Positions 35,575 through 43,569 of a stretch of 64,000 bases of DNA are shown here, one piece after another (within the stretch, counting starts at the first letter, position 1; every line of letters starts with the position of its first letter). The DNA lies in NCBI GenBank assembly GCA_964413265.1, contig CAYPRX010000073.1:1-64000 (forward strand), given 5' to 3'. The notes beneath the pieces were generated by a model, which saw only the letters and a program-made list of their open reading frames with translations, was not told where the DNA came from and ran no database searches. The translations under genes and the position numbers were made by a program. The DNA is from CAVYGN01 sp964413265. Its GTDB lineage: Bacteria > Spirochaetota > Brevinematia > Brevinematales > JAOACQ01.

Positions 35575-36605
35575 CAGGTACTCCGATATTTATATTTCAA
35601 ATTGGATATATATTTTTTAAGCAGCTTTAATCTGACCTTGGGGATATCGTTTGTTTCTGCCATTATTTTATACTGCAGGTATTCATCTGTGCCCTGAAAA
35701 ACCAGATTTCTGATGCGGTTAATATTATCGGCCGTTATATGCCTTTTATTCAAGGCGTCGATAAGAGAAATATAATAAATAAGGTTATTCCAATCAATCC
35801 TGTCTTTTTTACCCAGTTCCATGATTTCTTCCATGGAAATTTCCAGTTCGTCCTGCCTGCTGAAATATGACCTTCTGGATTCCATTTCCAGTTCGTTAAG
35901 CTTTTGAATAAAAATCTCGAATTCGTTAAGCATGTCTTCTTCTGATATCCCAATGGAAAAGAAATTGTATATATAAAATAGGGGGGAATCGCTGGCAGAA
36001 GATGTTATATTGGTGACTGAATAACCGGTTTTGTTGGCACTTTCAATAAAATTTTCAATATTTTTTTCAGCAGCAAGGCCATAAAGATTTACAAGAACGG
36101 ACAGTCTCAGCCCCGTTCCAAAATTCATTGCAGAGGCTGTAAGATAACCGTATTTCTCATCAAAAGCAAAATCTATCTCGTCTTCAAGCTGTACAAGAAT
36201 GCTGGAAATCCTGTTGTACATATTTTTGACATTATAACCCTCTTCTACTGCAATGATCCTTATATGATCGTCTTCATTGAGCAGAATGACCCAATTCCCG
36301 TTGATATCATAGGCTAATACCCTTCCGCTCCTAATGAATTCATTCGTAATGATATGATTTGACTGGTAAATTAACAATTTTTCCCTTGGCATATCATCCA
36401 GGGTTTCGACTTGAACATCAACTGGAAGTTTTGCTATTAACTTACTGAGCTGTTCGTTAATATCGTTTTTTTCCTTTTCGGAAAGCATTAGCGGAAATTT
36501 TATGCTCTCAAGATTCCTGGCAATTCTGACACGGGTTGAAAAGACGAAATTATCCAGCGTGTTTCTTTTTCTCTCCTGATGTTTTGGGAAATCAATTGAT
36601 CTCAT
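35574..36605 (-). CDS. mcsB: McsB-like protein arginine kinase, possibly degenerate
   Basis: 343 aa phosphagen-kinase fold, normal length. STRVRIARN (23-31), NEDDHIR (110-116) and NFGTGLR (161-167) are recognisable. In Bacillus McsB the loop before the last motif is TSCPTN; here it is TASAMN (156-161), so the catalytic-loop Cys is Ser. The ATP-binding RGxYGEGSEA block reads VTNITSSASDSP (197-208), losing the Arg and Gly-Glu-Gly. Activity is therefore doubtful and it may act as an adaptor only. McsB normally marks proteins with phosphoarginine for ClpCP. It overlaps mcsA by 14 nt. Confidence 0.88.
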   Translation of the reverse strand: MRSIDFPKHQERKRNTLDNFVFSTRVRIARNLESIKFPLMLSEKEKNDINEQLSKLIAKLPVDVQVETLDDMPREKLLIYQSNHIITNEFIRSGRVLAYDINGNWVILLNEDDHIRIIAVEEGYNVKNMYNRISSILVQLEDEIDFAFDEKYGYLTASAMNFGTGLRLSVLVNLYGLAAEKNIENFIESANKTGYSVTNITSSASDSPLFYIYNFFSIGISEEDMLNEFEIFIQKLNELEMESRRSYFSRQDELEISMEEIMELGKKDRIDWNNLIYYISLIDALNKRHITADNINRIRNLVFQGTDEYLQYKIMAETNDIPKVRLKLLKKYISNLKYKYRST

Positions 36606-37182
36606 CTTCCTTTCCGACAGGATAACTGCCTATCAGTTTTTCCAGTCTTTTTTTTGTCTTTTCAGCCTCTTCGTACCTTTCCTGGAAAATAAGTTTTTTC
36701 AATTGATTTTTTAGAAAAATGACCTCTTTCTTGAGAAGATACAGTCTTATATATTTTCTTGGCATATGCCCTTTGTGTATAGGACCCCGCTCGATTTCTA
36801 TTATAAAATCCTTGATAAAATCTCTGAAAGTCTGGTAGCAGACAGGGCATCCGAAAAAAGCCTCGGTTTTCAAATCATAATAAGTCATACCACAGTTGGG
36901 ACATTTCAACTCGTTCTTGTTATCCTTGTTCAGAACGTCACTTATGAATTGAATGTTTGAAACAATAGCAGTCAGAAGAGTTCTCATTTCTTCCAGAGCA
37001 TCAACTACACGCTTATCTATAAACTGAAGACTTTTAATCTTATCTTTTCCGTTCATATATCTGATTGCGCACTGAGCACAAAGTCCTTTCTCCTCTATTT
37101 TATTGGCTGATACAAGTTTAACGAATATCAGAGCTTCTTCTTCACCGCAAATACTGCATTTCTGAAGGCGGTAAAGGGCCAT
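36592..37182 (-). CDS. mcsA: McsA-like zinc-finger activator protein
   Basis: About 196 aa from the ATG at 37182, which follows GCGAGG. Four Cys-pair clusters are visible: CSICGEE near residue 8, CAQCAIRY, CPNCGMTYYD and CPVCYQTF, forming two zinc-binding sites as in McsA. A C-terminal UVR-type helix (FLKNQLKKLIFQERYEEAEKTKKRLEKL) follows. McsA activates McsB and links it to ClpC. It leads the mcsA-mcsB-clpC operon. The 110 nt upstream is A/T-rich without a clear promoter. Confidence 0.88.
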   Translation of the reverse strand: MALYRLQKCSICGEEEALIFVKLVSANKIEEKGLCAQCAIRYMNGKDKIKSLQFIDKRVVDALEEMRTLLTAIVSNIQFISDVLNKDNKNELKCPNCGMTYYDLKTEAFFGCPVCYQTFRDFIKDFIIEIERGPIHKGHMPRKYIRLYLLKKEVIFLKNQLKKLIFQERYEEAEKTKKRLEKLIGSYPVGKEDEIN

Positions 37183-37292
37183 ACAAACCTCGCTACGGTA
37201 AACTGATTTTCTCAAAACGGATTTATAATAAATTTATTTTAACATATTTTAAAAAAAAGGTAAAGCAACAGGCTAGCCATTTAATTTCTGGA

Positions 37293-38531
37293 TCAATACA
37301 GTGTGGAATTTTTCTGAGGGGCCATGCGTTTTTTTTCAAGTTCCGTATTTCTTCTGTAAACATGCACCATTTTTTCTATGCTTGATACATCCTTAGAAAA
37401 AATCTTGCCATCCTGTATACTTAAAGTTTTATCTTCGTCAAAAAGTTTTTTTATGTTTATATGTCCTTCCTGGGCGGTTGATCCTACTAATTTTATTAGC
37501 TCTTCAGCGCCAAAATCAAAGGAGTATGACGTATTAAGAGCTATAGGAACTCTAGCTTTCTGGAGATGTGTATACAAGGCGTCATAGAGTTTGCCTATTG
37601 GATCTTTAATAAGTGCGTTGGAAAATTGCTTGTAAATGACCCATGTTCTTTCACTCAGCAGTTCAATTATTTTTGTGGCAATTTCAGGATGTGCCTGTAC
37701 CATGGGTTCAAAATTTGCTTTGCTGACAACCATCAGCTTTGCATTGCCGAATGATATTGCACTTGCACTTCTGGGTTTGTTGTCAAGTAAGGACATTTCT
37801 CCAAAGATATCACCCTTTTTCAGTACAGCCAGAAGAATCTCATTATTATTGACAAGTTTAGTTATCTTAATTTTTCCTTCCTGGATTATATATAATTCGG
37901 CGCCGGGTTCATGCTCAAGGAAAACAATCTGTCCGTCTTTATAAAGAGAGTAGAAACTTTCCTTGGCTGGTACAAGCGAATCCTGCGGCGTGTCTATTTT
38001 GGCAAGCTTCATCTTTGCCATTGGAACATAGCCTCCATCGGGGCAGAATTTTATATAATGCAGGTAAGCATAAGCGGCATTTACGGGCATGTTTATCGAA
38101 CTATAATATTCGCCGATGTTGAACAGATAATTCGGGTTCTCCTCTATCGAGGATTTAAGCGTCATTTGTGTAAGAAGTGAATCATAATAGCGGAGCTGCT
38201 TGCCGAAATATCTTAATATTTTCATGGCTATCGGTGTGTTCTTCTGGATAAGCGAGCCAAAGTGTTCCCTTTTGACGTTAATTGTTGTCGTGTCTTCAAC
38301 GGCCTGGACGGTTTCTATCCGGGGCCTTTTAGTCATGCATGATATTACTCCGAAGAAATCTCCAACAGTAAGTAAAGTGCCACTTTCCAATTCTAATTCT
38401 GAAGCTGATCGGTTTTCGATCACTTTGCCTTTTTTGATAATAAAGAATTCGCCTGAATCTTCCTGATCTTCAATAATGATATAAGAATTATTTTTAAAGT
38501 TTGATACTTCGAATACTGTATCATCAGACAT
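37293..38531 (-). CDS. Protein with two cyclic-nucleotide-binding domains
   Basis: 412 aa. The first cNMP domain (about 10-110) has a degenerate phosphate cassette (FFGVISCMTKRPRIET, lacking the Glu of FGE). A TPR-like linker follows (about 120-175). The second domain (about 185-300) has an intact cassette, IFGEMSLLDNKPRSASAIS, with the Glu and Arg that bind the cyclic phosphate. The C-terminal part (GAEELIKLVGSTAQEGHINIKKLF) may be a divergent Crp-type winged helix. It could be an effector for the cyclic nucleotide made by the cyclases at 49709-53949; that link is inferred. Confidence 0.85.
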   Translation of the reverse strand: MSDDTVFEVSNFKNNSYIIIEDQEDSGEFFIIKKGKVIENRSASELELESGTLLTVGDFFGVISCMTKRPRIETVQAVEDTTTINVKREHFGSLIQKNTPIAMKILRYFGKQLRYYDSLLTQMTLKSSIEENPNYLFNIGEYYSSINMPVNAAYAYLHYIKFCPDGGYVPMAKMKLAKIDTPQDSLVPAKESFYSLYKDGQIVFLEHEPGAELYIIQEGKIKITKLVNNNEILLAVLKKGDIFGEMSLLDNKPRSASAISFGNAKLMVVSKANFEPMVQAHPEIATKIIELLSERTWVIYKQFSNALIKDPIGKLYDALYTHLQKARVPIALNTSYSFDFGAEELIKLVGSTAQEGHINIKKLFDEDKTLSIQDGKIFSKDVSSIEKMVHVYRRNTELEKKRMAPQKNSTLY

Positions 38532-38546
38532 TTTAACTCCACCTTA

Positions 38547-38575
38547 ACAGGTATGGACAATGAGAAATTACCTGT
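38547..38575 (-). promoter_or_regulatory. Inverted repeat directly before the cNMP-binding gene
   Basis: ACAGGTA (38547-38553) and TACCTGT (38569-38575) form a 7-bp inverted repeat with a 15-base spacer, extending imperfectly on both sides (CTTAACAGGTA against CTTACAGGTA). It sits 16-44 bases upstream of the start at 38531, just before the AAGGTGGAG ribosome site. It could be an operator or an RNA hairpin controlling translation. Confidence 0.35.
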
Positions 38576-38750
38576 AAGCTTAAATACCTATATAAATTTT
38601 CGACCACTTAGGCTGTACAATTAAATTTTTTTCATTATCAGTGAAGGTACATTCTTGCAAAAATATTTTACATTAAAAATATTGTAATATTTTAATTCCA
38701 TAAATAAAATTATTCAATTAATTGTGTTTTTATATCTTTTAAAATTCTGC

Positions 38751-38779
38751 TTGACATGTTACTACATATGTAGTATAAT
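38751..38779 (+). promoter_or_regulatory. Consensus sigma70 promoter of the blaI/blaR1-like operon
   Basis: TTGACA (38751-38756), exactly 17 bases, then TATAAT (38774-38779): a perfect consensus promoter. It lies 28 bases before the BlaI-like start. Such a strong promoter implies it must be repressed, and the spacer is filled by the operator palindrome at 38760-38775. The rest of the 276-nt gap (38532-38807) is A/T-rich apart from the repeat at 38547-38575. Confidence 0.9.
38760..38775 (+). promoter_or_regulatory. Perfect 16-bp palindrome, BlaI/MecI-type operator
   Basis: TACTACATATGTAGTA reads the same on both strands. It occupies the promoter spacer and touches the -10 box. BlaI/MecI/CopY repressors bind dyads containing TACA...TGTA, as in bla and mec operators, so bound repressor would block RNA polymerase and autoregulate the operon. 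Confidence 0.85.
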
Positions 38780-38807
38780 TCCTAAAAATTAATCTTAAGG
38801 ACATCAA

Positions 38808-39194
38808 ATGGAGCAAAAAAGAATTTTTGGGGAATTGGAACTTAAGGTTATGAATGTTTTATGGGAAAAGAAAGAGGCAAGCGTTTATGAAGTCCAGAAT
38901 GCCATTGGAAAGGATGTCGCCTATACTACAATTTTAACCGTTCTTTCAAGAATGTTTTCAAAGGGAATGGTTGACCGTTCAAAAGTAGGTAAAAACTATG
39001 TATACAGCATAAAAGTTGGAAAAAATCAGGCAGTTACTTCTATGCTGGATAAAATTAAGAAATCTGTCTTCGGGGGAAAATCTTTTCAGATGGTCAATTA
39101 CCTTATAGACAACGCGGATGATATTCAGGATGAAGAGCTTGTACTTATCAGCAATTTGATCGAAAAAAGAAAAAAAGAATTAAAGAGGGATTAA
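38808..39194 (+). CDS. BlaI/MecI/CopY-family transcriptional repressor
   Basis: 128 aa winged-helix repressor. The N-terminal LGELELKVMNVLWEKKEASVYEVQNAI-type start (here GELELKVMNVLWEKKEASV), then YTTILTVLSRMFSKGMVDRSKVGKNYVYSI, is diagnostic of the Penicillinase_R family. In bla/mec systems the repressor dimer is cleaved after a signal from BlaR1/MecR1. The protease-like partner gene begins 7 nt downstream, and the palindrome at 38760-38775 is its expected operator. Confidence 0.93.
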   Translation: MEQKRIFGELELKVMNVLWEKKEASVYEVQNAIGKDVAYTTILTVLSRMFSKGMVDRSKVGKNYVYSIKVGKNQAVTSMLDKIKKSVFGGKSFQMVNYLIDNADDIQDEELVLISNLIEKRKKELKRD

Positions 39195-39201
39195 GAGAAA
39201 A

Positions 39202-40308
39202 ATGCCGGGTGAAATTTTAATCTATTTTCTGGCGAATATATTCTTCAACAGTATTATTGCCTTCGGATTGAGCGTCCTTACGGTAGAACTGTTCATTATG
39301 CTTCTAAGGCTGAATAAGAAAAAAATGTTCAAAACCGTTTACTTTATGAGGATGCTTCCATTTATAAAAATTATCTACGATATTATATTTAATTTTAACA
39401 CTGCTTCGTGGGCTATTGCTAACGGAATTGATATAGTAAAACGCTTGCCTAACTCAATGTCGCTTCATATGGGCGCCAACTATCTGCAGCCTTTTATTCC
39501 TTTATTTTATTATTTTGATTTTTCGATTTATAAGGATTACACTTTCAGTCTTGCGGATATTATCACGCAGCACATTGGTTTTAAATATACCCTTTTTATT
39601 GTTTTGTCTCTGCTGACAGTATCCATTTTTCTGCTTTTATTTAATCTTATTAAAATGGTTTATTCTTATATTACCACTAAATTGCTTCTATCGGGCTCCC
39701 GATTATCGCGACGCTCTGTCTTCAATGAGCAGCTTAAAAAAAGACTTTCCGAAAGAAACATTGAAGTATGGATATCTCCTGAAAAAGGCTTTTCACCATT
39801 TTCTTGGGGAATAATAAATCCTAAAATCGTTATACCTGAAAGTTTCTATAAGAAACTTACAGTCAAGGAATATGAAGTTTTGATAATTCATGAGATCGGT
39901 CATGTCGGATTGTTTCATATGCTGTCGAGGTATTTTATTCAATTTATAAAATCGTTTTTCTGGTTTATTCCTTTTGTTCATCAATATGCCAATCAGGTCA
40001 ATCTTACAATGGAACTGGCTTGTGACAGTAATTGCAAATCCTTTGATTGTGATTCTCTTACTCTTGCCGAACTTTTAAAAAAGGCCGCTTATTACGTTAA
40101 AACCCCGAATATTTTAGCAGCATCGGCTCTCTACCCGGAGTTTTCGCCATTGCTTTTACGGATCAGGGCATTGTTGGACATATCGATAATGAACAGAAGT
40201 GGAAAAGCGGGGAGTGTTATTTTAAAAACAATATCGGGTATTTTTATTCTATTTTTATCGTTTTTAATATCTTTTTTCATTTTAAACAGCCGCCTGGGCA
40301 TCATTTAA
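39202..40308 (+). CDS. BlaR1/M56-family membrane metalloprotease without a penicillin-sensor domain
   Basis: 368 aa. N-terminal membrane helices lead to a zinc protease site IIHEIGHVGLFHMLSRYF (HEIGH) and the third ligand region MELACDSNC. A last helix (IFILFLSFLISFFILN) closes the protein. BlaR1 normally continues with a ~250-residue beta-lactam sensor; here the protein ends after that helix, so the signal sensed is unknown. It would cleave, or start cleavage of, the BlaI-like repressor. No beta-lactamase gene is nearby. Confidence 0.85.
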   Translation: MPGEILIYFLANIFFNSIIAFGLSVLTVELFIMLLRLNKKKMFKTVYFMRMLPFIKIIYDIIFNFNTASWAIANGIDIVKRLPNSMSLHMGANYLQPFIPLFYYFDFSIYKDYTFSLADIITQHIGFKYTLFIVLSLLTVSIFLLLFNLIKMVYSYITTKLLLSGSRLSRRSVFNEQLKKRLSERNIEVWISPEKGFSPFSWGIINPKIVIPESFYKKLTVKEYEVLIIHEIGHVGLFHMLSRYFIQFIKSFFWFIPFVHQYANQVNLTMELACDSNCKSFDCDSLTLAELLKKAAYYVKTPNILAASALYPEFSPLLLRIRALLDISIMNRSGKAGSVILKTISGIFILFLSFLISFFILNSRLGII

Positions 40309-40435
40309 ATTTTCATCCATTCTCCTTAGAATTAATTAGTTTCATTGCTTTAAAATTTTCAGATCATAGTCTATACTAAGTAAAGAAAGTTATAAAATGC
40401 TTCTAATGAAATTTACTGAAAGGACGGTAATAGAA

Positions 40436-41449
40436 ATGAACAGAAAGTATGCCGGCTTAATTTTATTGGCGGTAATGGTCTATTGTGTGTCGCGGACCTT
40501 CTCAATCGACTATATATCTGATGATTATTTTGAAACAAATACCTTTGATATTCATTCCTACGGCCTGGCTACTTTTGGGGTCCACTCGAATACTTTTCAG
40601 CTAAGGGATATGTATGTGAGGGGAAATTATGACTTGAGCGACGATATCAACGAACTGCAAATATTTGCCACTATTTACGGATACAAGGATACGCATGACC
40701 CGAACATAAACTATACATACGATCTTGGGAATCTCAATTTATACGATTATGGATCTGAATACAGGCTTTTCAAAGAATTTTTTATTTCTTTCCGGGGCGC
40801 TGCCCTTTATCAGTTTAATACAGAAACTTATATGCTTCTTCCAGCTTATATAAACAGTAATAACACGGCCGAAACTTACGATTCGCCTCAGCAATACATA
40901 AACAATGCCATCAATTATGTTATACCTCCACCGGGGATAAGGGTCGGTTATATGGATCAGAATTTCGAACTGGGTTATTCACAGGGTGATTTCAGGCATG
41001 ATATACCAATCGCATTCCTAGGGAAGGTTACTTTTGATAATTTTTACATAAGGGCTTTATTCCAGCATTCGGAGATAATCACAAATTGGTTTGATCCGGG
41101 TCTGACGAATATAGCAACCTGCAGCCAGCTGAGTTTTGGCGGAAATTACCGGATAGGGGAATTTCTGTTATGCGGTATTATTGAAGGAGTTTATTGGGGT
41201 GGGGGTACCACGAATCCTTCTGACCAGACTTATAATCCCCTTTCAGGCAACATCTGGGTGAGGCTTGAAGAAGCAATAACATGGCATGAATTTACTCTGG
41301 CATTCAGGGAGCTTGTAATGAATTATGCTCCCACTCTTTACGAGGTTTCTCTGAAAAAGGAATTCTTTGATGTCGATTCGTTCGGTATTTTAATTGGTTC
41401 TGACGGTATCTATACAAGGTTTTATATTGGAGATGAGATCTATTTTTAG
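40436..41449 (+). CDS. Putative outer-membrane beta-barrel protein
   Basis: About 337 aa from the ATG at 40436. An N-terminal signal peptide (MNRKYAGLILLAVMVYCVSRTFS) is followed by alternating hydrophobic/polar strands rich in Tyr, Asn, Gly and Phe (ELQIFATIYGYKD, FYIRALFQHSEIITNWF, LSFGGNYRIGEFLLCGIIEGVYWGG). It ends in a Phe (GDEIYF), the typical terminal residue of outer-membrane barrels. AAGGACGG lies about 11 bases upstream; in-frame ATGs exist 10-13 codons earlier. It follows the BlaR1-like gene by 127 nt and may be its regulated target. Confidence 0.6.
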   Translation: MNRKYAGLILLAVMVYCVSRTFSIDYISDDYFETNTFDIHSYGLATFGVHSNTFQLRDMYVRGNYDLSDDINELQIFATIYGYKDTHDPNINYTYDLGNLNLYDYGSEYRLFKEFFISFRGAALYQFNTETYMLLPAYINSNNTAETYDSPQQYINNAINYVIPPPGIRVGYMDQNFELGYSQGDFRHDIPIAFLGKVTFDNFYIRALFQHSEIITNWFDPGLTNIATCSQLSFGGNYRIGEFLLCGIIEGVYWGGGTTNPSDQTYNPLSGNIWVRLEEAITWHEFTLAFRELVMNYAPTLYEVSLKKEFFDVDSFGILIGSDGIYTRFYIGDEIYF

Positions 41450-41531
41450 CAGTATCTCAGAGTTTTTGAGGCTTTTTGAAGGAACAAATTTGACTAAAGA
41501 AATGCTTTTCATTATAATGATTTCCATTCAT

Positions 41532-41618
41532 GCCGGGGTGGTGGAATTGGTAGACACGCTAGCTTGAGGGGCTAGTGGGCGTTAGCCTGTGTGAGTTCAA
41601 GTCTCGTCCCCGGCACCA
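41532..41618 (+). tRNA. tRNA-Leu (anticodon GAG)
   Basis: 87 nt with CCA encoded. The acceptor arm GCCGGGG pairs with CCCCGGC, followed by A and CCA. The D-arm contains GGAATTGGTAGACAC, typical of leucine tRNA. The anticodon arm CTAGC-TTGAGGG-GCTAG places GAG at 41566-41568, reading CUC/CUU. A long variable arm (TGGGCGTTAGCCTGT region) and the T-arm GTGAG-TTCAAGT-CTCGT follow. A terminator lies immediately downstream. The last 13 bases before the CCA region are repeated at 44503. Confidence 0.95.
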
Positions 41619-41620
41619 TA

Positions 41621-41652
41621 AAAAAGCACTGGGTTAAACCGGCGCTTTTTTT
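41621..41652 (+). terminator. Terminator after tRNA-Leu
   Basis: AAAAAGCACTGG and CCGGCGCTTTTT (one mismatch, one G-U pair) form a stem around GTTAAA, followed by a T-run to 41652. It starts two bases after the tRNA CCA. Confidence 0.8.
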
Positions 41653-41742
41653 GTTTTCCATCACACCTGCTCTTAATTCTTGACTTTCAAGCTTTACTTC
41701 TTTAATCTATTTATAAGTATAGCCAATTTCAGGAATATTGAA

Positions 41743-41934
41743 ATGGAAATGTTAAAAGAAAAATATATTACCGATGAAAAAGGCACTAAAATCGATATTG
41801 TCTTGCCTATAAAAAGATATCTAAGACTGATGGAAGACATTCACGATCTGGCTGTTGTTGCTGAAAGAAGAAATGAAACTCCGGTAAGCCTGGAAGAAAT
41901 GAGAAAAAGGCTTAAATCTGATGTCCGGTTATGA
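41743..41934 (+). CDS. RelB/Phd-like antitoxin
   Basis: About 63 aa from the ATG at 41743, which has AGGA eight bases upstream; a longer reading frame upstream has no site. The sequence KYITDEKGTKIDIVLPIKRYLRLMEDIHDLAVVAERRNETPVSLEEMRKRL is the typical short antitoxin found before RelE-type toxins: an N-terminal strand region, then helices. It overlaps the toxin gene by 14 nt. It should neutralise and co-repress with the toxin. Confidence 0.85.
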   Translation: MEMLKEKYITDEKGTKIDIVLPIKRYLRLMEDIHDLAVVAERRNETPVSLEEMRKRLKSDVRL

Positions 41935-42187
41935 ATTATCATTCAAACCATCGGTTGAAAAAGATTTAAGGAAAATATCACGTAAATTTCAAGAAGCTAT
42001 TTTTGACAAAATTATTAGTCTTGCTGATCAACCCAGACCAAACGGAGCGGTCAAATTAACTGGTTCTGAATTCCTTTACCGAATCAGATCGGGTGAGTAC
42101 AGGATCGTTTACGAGATTGACGATGGATCAAAGAAATTAACAATTCATTATATCAGACACAGGAAAGATGCTTATCGGGATTTATAA
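41921..42187 (+). CDS. RelE/ParE-family toxin
   Basis: 88 aa. The fold signature is clear: SFKPSVEKDLRKISRKFQEAIFDKIISLADQPRPNGAVKLTGSEFLYRIRSGEYRIVYEIDDGSKKLTIHYIRHRKDAYRDL compressed over the whole protein, with the conserved RIRSGEYRIVYE strand and a C-terminal RHRKDAY tail. RelE toxins cleave mRNA on the ribosome. The gene overlaps the antitoxin by 14 nt. It is the plus-strand part of the accessory patch. Confidence 0.92.
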   Translation: MSGYELSFKPSVEKDLRKISRKFQEAIFDKIISLADQPRPNGAVKLTGSEFLYRIRSGEYRIVYEIDDGSKKLTIHYIRHRKDAYRDL

Positions 42188-42226
42188 TGATAATGCCAGG
42201 TGAATTCCGGGACGAGCCATACCATA

Positions 42227-43558
42227 TTATAATGTATTTAAAAGATTTTTAATTAATATAGGAAGCATTTTCCTCTGCCTGTATGAATATTTTCTTATGG
42301 AATTATGAATGTAGCTTTTTGCCCATTCAATATCCAGATCTTTAGAGACATAAAATTTTGAGAAAAGCAAATTGTCCGAAGCCTCAATGACCCCCTCCTT
42401 AATTGCAATATCAAACATTTCGGTTTTTGGATTAATCCGGATTCCTATTGCAAATTCAGCAAATTTATAGTTTATTTTTGATAAAAAAGCCATAGATTCT
42501 TTAATGGTTTCTTCATTTTCACCCGGTCCGCCAAAAAGAAGCTCTGCTCCAAATTTTAGAGAATTCTTATCGCACAATTTCCCAAATTGATATATATCAT
42601 CCAGATTAAAGGGTTTTTTATAATTTTGAAGCATTTTATCAGAAAAGGATTCGAAATCAACCATAGCAAAATAACCTCCTGCTTTCTTATATAATTTTAT
42701 AAATTCATCATCATATTCTCCTCGAATGGGATAAAGCCTGGTCAGAAAACGTATCCTCAGCTTTTCATCAATGATTCTTTTCAGAAGCCCCTTGGCATAA
42801 TCAATTGGAGAATTGAAACAAATAGCATTAAAGAAGAAAGTGCGGACATTATAATCAGTTTTTAAGCTTCTAATATCATTAATAATTTCTTCATAACTTC
42901 GCATTATAAATTTGTTTCCCATGCTTTCCCTTGCATTACAAAAAGTACATGGATAGGGGCATCCTGTTTTGATAACAACACCGGCGCAGGGAGTTAAAAT
43001 TGATTTTCTTTTGTATTGTTTGACGTCGATTAAACTCCAGTCCGGAGTTTTACCGGAATATCCATCCATAATAGGAGTATTAATGATGATCTTACCTTGT
43101 TGCCGCTTGACCAAACCAGGAATCTCATCGTTTTGAGTTTTATTCTCAACAGAATTAACCAATTGCAAAAAACTGTTTTCCCCCTGTCCTGCAATACCAT
43201 AATCTGCTTTCATATATTCCAGCATTTCCGCTGGAAATGTTGTAAAAGCTGTACCTCCCAGAACAGTTGGAATACCTTTGTTTTTTACTTGACTGATATA
43301 TTCCTTAATTTCCGGAAGGTTGTTTTTTAGTTTTAGCATATATTGATTATCCAGATTTCTAATTGAAAAACCTGCTATCCCTGGTGAAAATTCTAATATT
43401 ATTTTATCTAAATCCTGTTTTGGATCTTTTGAGAACATTAAATCTAAAACTTTCACCTGATGACCGCTATCAATAAGCGGCGGAACAATGTAAGTTAACC
43501 CTATTGGAGGAGGCGACAAATATCGATTAGTATTTGTGTATATCAGCAATACTTTCAT
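42227..43558 (-). CDS. B12-binding-domain radical SAM enzyme
   Basis: About 443 aa. An N-terminal B12-binding-like Rossmann region (MKVLLIYTNTNRYLSPPPIGLTYIVPPL, VLGGTAFTTFPAEML, YGIAGQGENSF) precedes the radical SAM site GCPYPCTFCNARESMGN (CxxxCxxC). GAELLFGGPGENEETIKESM is typical of this class. The DxHxxG cobalamin motif is not evident, so cobalamin may not bind. The substrate is unknown; family members act in lipid, hopanoid and antibiotic modification. The ATG at 43558 has GAAGGGG six bases upstream. It is 11 nt after the TetR gene. Confidence 0.88.
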   Translation of the reverse strand: MKVLLIYTNTNRYLSPPPIGLTYIVPPLIDSGHQVKVLDLMFSKDPKQDLDKIILEFSPGIAGFSIRNLDNQYMLKLKNNLPEIKEYISQVKNKGIPTVLGGTAFTTFPAEMLEYMKADYGIAGQGENSFLQLVNSVENKTQNDEIPGLVKRQQGKIIINTPIMDGYSGKTPDWSLIDVKQYKRKSILTPCAGVVIKTGCPYPCTFCNARESMGNKFIMRSYEEIINDIRSLKTDYNVRTFFFNAICFNSPIDYAKGLLKRIIDEKLRIRFLTRLYPIRGEYDDEFIKLYKKAGGYFAMVDFESFSDKMLQNYKKPFNLDDIYQFGKLCDKNSLKFGAELLFGGPGENEETIKESMAFLSKINYKFAEFAIGIRINPKTEMFDIAIKEGVIEASDNLLFSKFYVSKDLDIEWAKSYIHNSIRKYSYRQRKMLPILIKNLLNTL

Positions 43559-43569
43559 TTTATTCCCCT

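Noticed and set aside
38808..41449. A complete beta-lactam resistance operon
   Set aside because: The BlaR1-like protein lacks the sensor domain and no beta-lactamase gene is adjacent.
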